A stretch of DNA of 64,000 nucleotides from Cercis canadensis (taxonomy: Eukaryota > Streptophyta > Magnoliopsida > Fabales > Fabaceae), in assembly GCA_003255065.1 (NCBI GenBank), contig QAOA01000773.1, positions 458,483-522,482 of the forward strand. Direction: 5' to 3'. The notes beneath the pieces are model-generated. The model saw only the letters and a program-made list of their open reading frames with translations, was not told the DNA's origin and did no database searches. Shown here piece by piece: positions 58,531-64,000 of this stretch; the first letter of the stretch is position 1, and every line of letters begins with the position of its first letter. The position numbers were made by a program, and so were the translations under genes.

Positions 58531-58675
58531 CACTACAAGAAAAATGAATTTTACTCACGGAACTTTCTTATAGAAACAAATTCTGTGAGAAATTCTCACG
58601 GAAAAAAAATAGGATTTTGTCACGGAATTTTAAAATGAAGGATTTTCTCACCGATTACACGTCCATGAGAAATTT

Positions 58676-58905
58676 CCTTGAGAAATTCTAAAAGAGTATG
58701 GCAGGAATGTGGTGCGAAAACGTTCTCATGGAGAAAATTCGTGAAAAACCCCAAGAGTACATGCCATTTATGTTTCTCACGGATTGTTCATCAGTGAGAA
58801 ACAAGAACAGATAGTTTTTGGACAAGCTTTCTCATGGACTTTGTCTATGAGAATCCAAACGCACTATTTCATTAAAGGCTTGAAATTTAGGTGGGATATT
58901 CTCAC
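58676..58905. repeat. first copy of 230-bp duplication at an N join
   Basis: Near-identical to 58907-59136, on the other side of the N at 58906 inside the CACTA element. Probably an unmerged contig overlap. Confidence 0.9.
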
Positions 58906-58906
58906 N

Positions 58907-59136
58907 CCTTGAGAAATTCTGAAAGAGTATGGCAGGAATGTGGTGCGAAAACGTTCTCATGGAGAAAATTCGTGAAAAACCCCAAGAGTACATGCCATTT
59001 ATGTTTCTCACGGATTGTTCATCAGTGAGAAACAAGAACAGATAGTTTTTGGATGAGCTTTCTCATGGACTTTGTCTATGAGAATCCAAACGCACTATTT
59101 CATTAAAGGCTTGAAATTTAGGTGGGATATTCTCAC
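58907..59136. repeat. second copy of 230-bp duplication at an N join
   Basis: Repeats 58676-58905. Confidence 0.9.
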
Positions 59137-60577
59137 GGACTTTTTCCATGAAAAAGTCTGTGAGAAATCTAGAAACTTTATCCATCCCCGAGACTCATAT
59201 TCCTCATTTGTAAGTTAGAAAAGTTTCTCTCTCTAGGCAATTTCTCTCCAATAACAGACGTGGGCGGTGGTTTTCAGCAACTTGAGCACATTTTTTGGTG
59301 TGTATGAACAGTCTACATCCTCCTTTTTAAGCGTTGGAGTTGAGGTAGGCCATTTTTTTTCCTATTTTCTCTCCAAATTTCTCTTATAATTTCTTTCTCA
59401 ATGATGCGTGAAATTAGCGGATTTTATCTATATTTTTGGACTAGTTTAAGTGTAGATTAGTTGTAGATTGATAATTAATGAATTATAAAGTTGATAATTG
59501 TTTGGTCTATGAGTTTACTTTTGATGTTGAATCTGAATTTTAATGTTAAAATTAGAGCAGTTGTAGATTTTTTTTTGTTCCAATTGTTTGAGGGCTTTTG
59601 ATATATGACATATGTAGATGGTTTGGATGATTTTTTGTTATTTTTTTGAATTAGTATGGATGAATTTTAATTTTGTGGGGTTTAGAGAGTAATTTATTAA
59701 ATTAAATTATATGTGAAATTCTTGAAATTTTAAGAATTATGTTTGGAGCTATTGTTGTATGTTATATGTAAATTGTTCGTATAATTTTGTTTGAATTATT
59801 TCATATGATTTTGCAATTGATATTACAGAGATCTTGCTAATATTTTATCAGTACTTATGTATTATTAATTACATATATATTTTTTTAAAATTATGTCTAC
59901 TAATGTGTTGTGCTTTTGTGTTACAGAACTTCTGTTTATATCACTACTCTTGACACTGCATTTTATGTTCGACCTTCATTTCTCACGGTTTTGGAACGCT
60001 AGTAGAGACTAGAGATATGTAAACATTCTTTTTCTATATGTCTTTTTTACATTATCCTTTTGTATATATTCTTTTGTATAAATTTTGATTGCATTCTGCT
60101 ATGCTACTCTTGTTGATGTTGCTGTTGTTTTGCTTGTGTTGTTGGTAGTTAATGTATTATGCAGGTTTTAAGTTAGTAGAAAAACAAATTGGGGGTGGAT
60201 GTAGAAGAATTTCTCATAGAATTTCTCACAGAAATATCCGTGAGAAATAAAAATAAAAAATTTGTAACTTCTCACAGGCTTTCTCTCAAACAAAGTCCGT
60301 GATAAAATTTTCTCACAGACTTACTCCGTGAGAAAACACACAACTTTGTCGTGAGACTTTGCTGATATTTCTCACGGAATGTTTCTATTTTCTCACAGAA
60401 TTATTCCGTGAGAAATTTCTCTCAGACTATAATTTGCATGACAAACTCAGTTTGTCACGTCACTTTTTCTCATGGACCTAAATCCATGAGCAAGTTTGTG
60501 AGAATGACGTTTCTCACGGAATTTTTGTCCTTTTCTCACAAATTTGTTATGTGAGAAAATCATTTTTTCTTGTAGTG

Positions 60578-60580
60578 ATA
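60578..60580. repeat. right target duplication of the CACTA element
   Basis: ata, matching 58528-58530. Confidence 0.85.
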
Positions 60581-60592
60581 TAATTTTACTAA

Positions 60593-60789
60593 AATTCTAT
60601 GATATCACATGGGTATATCATACTACAATGACATGTCAAGTATACGTAATTTTTATATTTTATTAGATATAAAATATATTTTATTTTATTTTCTCAAACA
60701 AACTTAAAAATAATTAATTTATATAAATATCATTCACATATTAACTATTTTCATGTCATATCATATAAATATAAAAAAAAAATATCTCC
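60593..60789. mobile_element. MITE family A, copy 3
   Basis: Homologous to 18304-18504 and 43279-43467: gggtatatcatactacaatgacatg, tacgtaatttttatattttat, tatcattcacatattaacta. It starts only about 12 bp beyond the CACTA target duplication. Confidence 0.6.
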
Positions 60790-62976
60790 TTAATTTTAAT
60801 CTGGTTAACTATAGTTTTTCTTAGAAATCGGCATTTTAAACCTTCCTGAGTCATTTTGTTTTTCAAGAAAAAGCATAACCATATCCATAAACATGAGATC
60901 CTCCTCATAAAAATGGACAGAGCATTTTGACGTGATTGATTTGATTTGACACAAAAATATGTCCCCACATTCATATTAATATTTGGCCCTAAGCTAAAGG
61001 CTTCCATTCAATCTTCTGCACCATTTCTAACATTCGGACCTACAATGGATAGAATCGACAATAGGACAAGGAAAGGACTAAGAACAGAAAAGGGTTTTCA
61101 TAAATAAACTTACGAAAAGAGTTTTCTTTTGGGCCAGTCTCGTTGATGGCTTATAAATCAAGTTGGTGGAAAATTCAATAAAGTTTCCTTGTTTTTCTTT
61201 TTCCCTTTTATCCAATGAATAGAGAAAAGATTGTAACCAAATAATAGAGAACTAGTAATTTCTTTTGCACTCTAAATTTTATTATTAAATGTATTTTAAA
61301 TAACGGAGGATAAATCTTGAAAAAAAAAAAAAAAAGATAATCCTCCTACCTTATAATAGATTTTTTTTTTTCTCTTCTTTAAAGAAAAGAGCTGAGTTGT
61401 GCAATCAAATATTTTTTGAAAAATGCTAGGTTGTCAAAAAATATTCATATATTTATTTAAAAATAGTAAATACAATAACAAAATTTTTGTTACCCAATAT
61501 TTATTATTATTTTTTTGGTAGATTGTCCAAGTAAATATTGCTCGAATAATGCTCAGACTCATGTAGAGAAAATCTCCCCTGTTTCTTAAGCTGGTGGGAA
61601 CAGTAAACAAAAATCATNTGATCCAACAAGAAATTTTCATCTTTCTTTTATTGTGGTGTGTGTCGACTAACACATCTCTCCGATCTAATCAAATTAAAGG
61701 TAAATCATCCATACCAACACGACCAAAAGAATATTATGTTATAAATTATTTATGTAATATGGTTGTTTTGAAGTTATTTACGTAAACGAGATTATTTTAA
61801 TTAAAATATAATTTTACAAAAGAACAAAATTAATCCTACTATTTGGCAAATAGCAAGACTTTAAGGGTCATTTTGCTTGCCAAACAAAGGGATCAAAAAA
61901 ATCTTTTTCTCTTTTTTCTCTTTTGGTCTCGTTATTTGCCAAATAATAGGAAATAGTTATTTTATTTGCCAAACAGCATGAACAATTTTTTCTTTTTATA
62001 AAATTATATTTTAATCAAAATAATCTCATTTACATAAATAGTTTCAAAACAATCTCATTTATATAAATAATTTATAAAATAGTACTTTTTTAATCAATTA
62101 TCCTACCAACACAAGAGAAACACGAGAAAATTTCAGAATACATTAGATGAGTTGTCCTTTTTGGTAACGTTTACTTATTTTTGTATTGTTTTGTAAATAA
62201 TTGTAGGCTTTTATACTGAAATTGAAAGAACAGCTCACATATCTCTATCAATTTCCAATTCTTTCTTTTGTTTGGACATCAACAAAAATAGAAAAAACTT
62301 TTTACTATAATTGATGTAAAATGAGATTGTTTCGTGGGTGACCCATTCTTCTATATCTCTTCTTATTAGCCAACCAATTAGATATTTTTCACGCAAAGAT
62401 CAGATACAGGAACTATTTAATAATTTAAAGGCCCTATAACCCACCCTTCTTTCCAGCCTCCCCCAAGGCCCTAACCCTTTTGAGGCATTGTGATTCTTCT
62501 TCTTCGAATACCTACACATCTAATCAGCAAGTTTAGCTTAATTTAATCCTTAAACCCTTTTAATTATATGATAAATTAATATAACCACAACAAATTAATT
62601 CTAAAGGAAGAAGACCCATTTCCTTCTTCGTCTTCTTTACCTTTTTTTCCTTATTCTTTTATTTTCAATGGTTTAGGGTAGAGATTATCAGAATCCAATT
62701 CCAATCCAAATACACACACGTATAATTTCTCTGATCCAATATATCAACCCAATATAGGCTAAAAGAATAAGAAAATCAATGAGTAAAAGAGGGAGGATTC
62801 TATAAGAAACATAATCTAAAAACTATCATCCTTTCCATTATACTCTTCAATTTACATTTTCTCGCAAAATCTACCTAAACTACAAGAACTACAAAAACTT
62901 GTATATGTCAATCGAGACAAGAAAGAAAAAAGCCAGAATTAGAGGATTTTAAGAGGAAGAAGAAAGATCTTTTCCT
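60790..62976. other. intergenic, no gene seen
   Basis: AT-rich. Around 61780-62080, taattaaaatataattttac...aaataatagg and tatttgcc...taaaattatattttaatcaaaataat appear in inverted orientation, a possible foldback. A single N is at 61618 without an obvious flanking repeat. Confidence 0.4.
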
Positions 62977-63306
62977 TTACACAGTTTGCTCAGAGTGGGT
63001 TGAGGTGGAACAGATCACTGGGTTGGCCAAGTAGGTGGGGTTAGTGTCTCCAGCCATTATGACAACAATCTTTGGCTCATACTCAGCCTCTATCTTCACC
63101 GTCTTGGTTGGTTTCTCTTCATCACCAGCAGCGCTTGATGTGGAACATTTATGAAAAGAGCAAGCTAGAATAAGCAATGCTGCTGCTATGAGTGAGAGCA
63201 TGAGAGCCAGCCCTCCAAAGAGGTATGGAATGGGAGATCTCATGTTATGGAAACCAGAAGTTCCTGTTAACCCTAGGGTTGAGTTGGTTGCACTTGCAGG
63301 TCTCAT
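62977..63306 (-). CDS. GLUTAMINE DUMPER (GDU) family protein, second paralogue
   Basis: A 109-residue, intronless protein of the same family and strand as 48953-49366. It begins MRPASATNST, has SPIPYLFGGLALMLSLIAAA (membrane segment about 31-51) and the signature VIMAG at 82-86 (PKIVVIMAGDTNPTYLANP), then a short tail without the Cys/Glu-rich stretch of its neighbour. The two genes share the juxtamembrane and VIMAG blocks but differ in linkers and length, so they are diverged tandem paralogues about 14 kb apart. The ATG at 63306 gives the family-typical MRP start and lies about 105 bp downstream of a TATA box. Role by family: amino-acid export regulation at membranes. Confidence 0.92.
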   Translation of the reverse strand: MRPASATNSTLGLTGTSGFHNMRSPIPYLFGGLALMLSLIAAALLILACSFHKCSTSSAAGDEEKPTKTVKIEAEYEPKIVVIMAGDTNPTYLANPVICSTSTHSEQTV

Positions 63307-63408
63307 TTTTCACAGAAACAGAATAAAAACCCTTATCTCCTATCTTCTAAATTATGTTTTTGTTCATCTGGGTTTGGTGTTATTCTCGTGGGAGGGATGG
63401 TAATGGAA

Positions 63409-63414
63409 TTTATA
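63409..63414 (-). promoter_or_regulatory. TATA box of the second GDU gene
   Basis: TATAAA on the minus strand, about 105 bp upstream of the start codon, a spacing close to that of the first GDU gene. Confidence 0.6.
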
Positions 63415-64000
63415 CTACGAAGTTAAAGTACCACTGTGATTGGCTTGCAACATTAGGGGAGGCTATGAATTTACCAAATTGCCCATCTTTGGTTATTAAG
63501 TCTTGATTCTTGCTTGTGTTTCAGGGAATTATATCAGGGAATAGTTTGTGATGGAAGTTTCTTGATCCTTGTCGCTAGCTTAATTCTTTTACATTGATTT
63601 ATGTTTTTTTGTTCAAATGGAGGGCCCTCCCAAGAAAGGGTGTCAACAACCACTACATAGTAGACTTGTTTAGTCAATAGTATAAACTTTAATACATTAG
63701 AAGTCTCACATGATTTTTAATTTACAAATTTGCACAATTCTATTGCTATTTCATCTGATTTTTTTTTCTTTTAAATGTGCTTACATCCATTGTACAGTGT
63801 GAGTTTGTGCACATAAAAAAATTGTGCAATTAGTATTAGTTTAGACAATAAAAGAAGGAAAGAATAGGTAATTAATGATAAACTTCTTGCCACTTTATTC
63901 CTATACCTTGCAGTAGAATATGATTTCAACATGTCCTACTTAATTTCTTTTTAATTAAGTTCAAATCCATCATATTACAATACAAAATTTATATATACAT
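63415..64000. other. upstream region of the second GDU gene
   Basis: AT-rich DNA to the window edge; no further feature recognised. Confidence 0.4.

Larger units (their letters stand above)
58531..60577. mobile_element. non-autonomous CACTA (En/Spm) transposon
   Basis: Begins cactacaagaaaaatga and ends ttttttcttgtagtg, an inverted pair with the diagnostic CACTA terminus. It is flanked by a 3-bp duplication ata (58528-58530 and 60578-60580), the size used by this superfamily. Both subterminal zones are packed with the motif tttctcacggaa / tccgtgagaaa in both orientations. The middle has no transposase but contains possible short exons, for example between an acag near 59929 and a donor near 60018. 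The real length is about 1.8 kb, because 230 bp is duplicated around the N at 58906. Confidence 0.93.

Noticed and set aside
1-64000. CRISPR arrays, bacterial operons, riboswitches, organellar insertions
   Set aside because: The sequence is a plant nuclear region. No regularly spaced identical repeats, operon structure or obvious plastid or mitochondrial gene fragment was seen.

Overview
The window is nuclear DNA from a flowering plant, almost certainly a eudicot. It is AT-rich, with large intergenic spaces full of small decayed DNA transposons, spliced genes with GT-AG introns, and plant-specific families (GAUT glycosyltransferase, GLUTAMINE DUMPER, SOB FIVE-LIKE, plant bZIP). A woody rosid is a reasonable guess, but nothing here fixes the species.

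Layout. 1-16 kb holds no convincing gene. It contains a 3.9-kb Mutator-like element with an 11-bp target duplication (1352-5253) that carries degenerate telomere-type repeats, followed by several MITE-like foldbacks. 16-41 kb is the gene-rich core, all plus strand except the last gene: a group-S bZIP factor (16294-16854), Mediator subunit MED31 (five coding exons, 20171-23470), the pectin-type galacturonosyltransferase GAUT9 (three exons, 25845-28189), a cytosolic-type 6-phosphogluconate dehydrogenase with a long 5'-UTR intron (CDS 36080-37537), and a minus-strand SOB FIVE-LIKE gene (40008-40379). 41-64 kb is repeat-dominated: a tRNA-Leu(CAG) gene (46271-46351), two minus-strand GLUTAMINE DUMPER paralogues (48953-49366 and 62977-63306), a copia RNase H remnant, paralogous segmental duplications, a 9-bp-TSD foldback MITE and a 2-kb non-autonomous CACTA element.

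The protein genes are ordinary housekeeping or regulatory plant genes with no sign of acting as one cluster: transcription (bZIP, MED31), cell wall (GAUT9), oxidative pentose phosphate pathway (6PGDH), cytokinin/growth-related SOFL, and amino-acid export (GDU).

Assembly caution. The window contains isolated single N characters. At many of them the sequence just before the N is repeated just after it (about 868 bp at 35041, 294 bp at 7543, 230 bp at 58906, 213 bp at 24838, 57 bp at 57266). These look like contig ends joined without merging their overlap, so the apparent tandem duplications there are probably not biological. I found no previously undescribed gene system that I could defend. The most interesting items are the PTS1-like tail change in 6PGDH, the repeat-flanked GDU gene with a primer-binding-site-like motif, the nested telomere-like tract, and the decayed tandem array at 52-58 kb.
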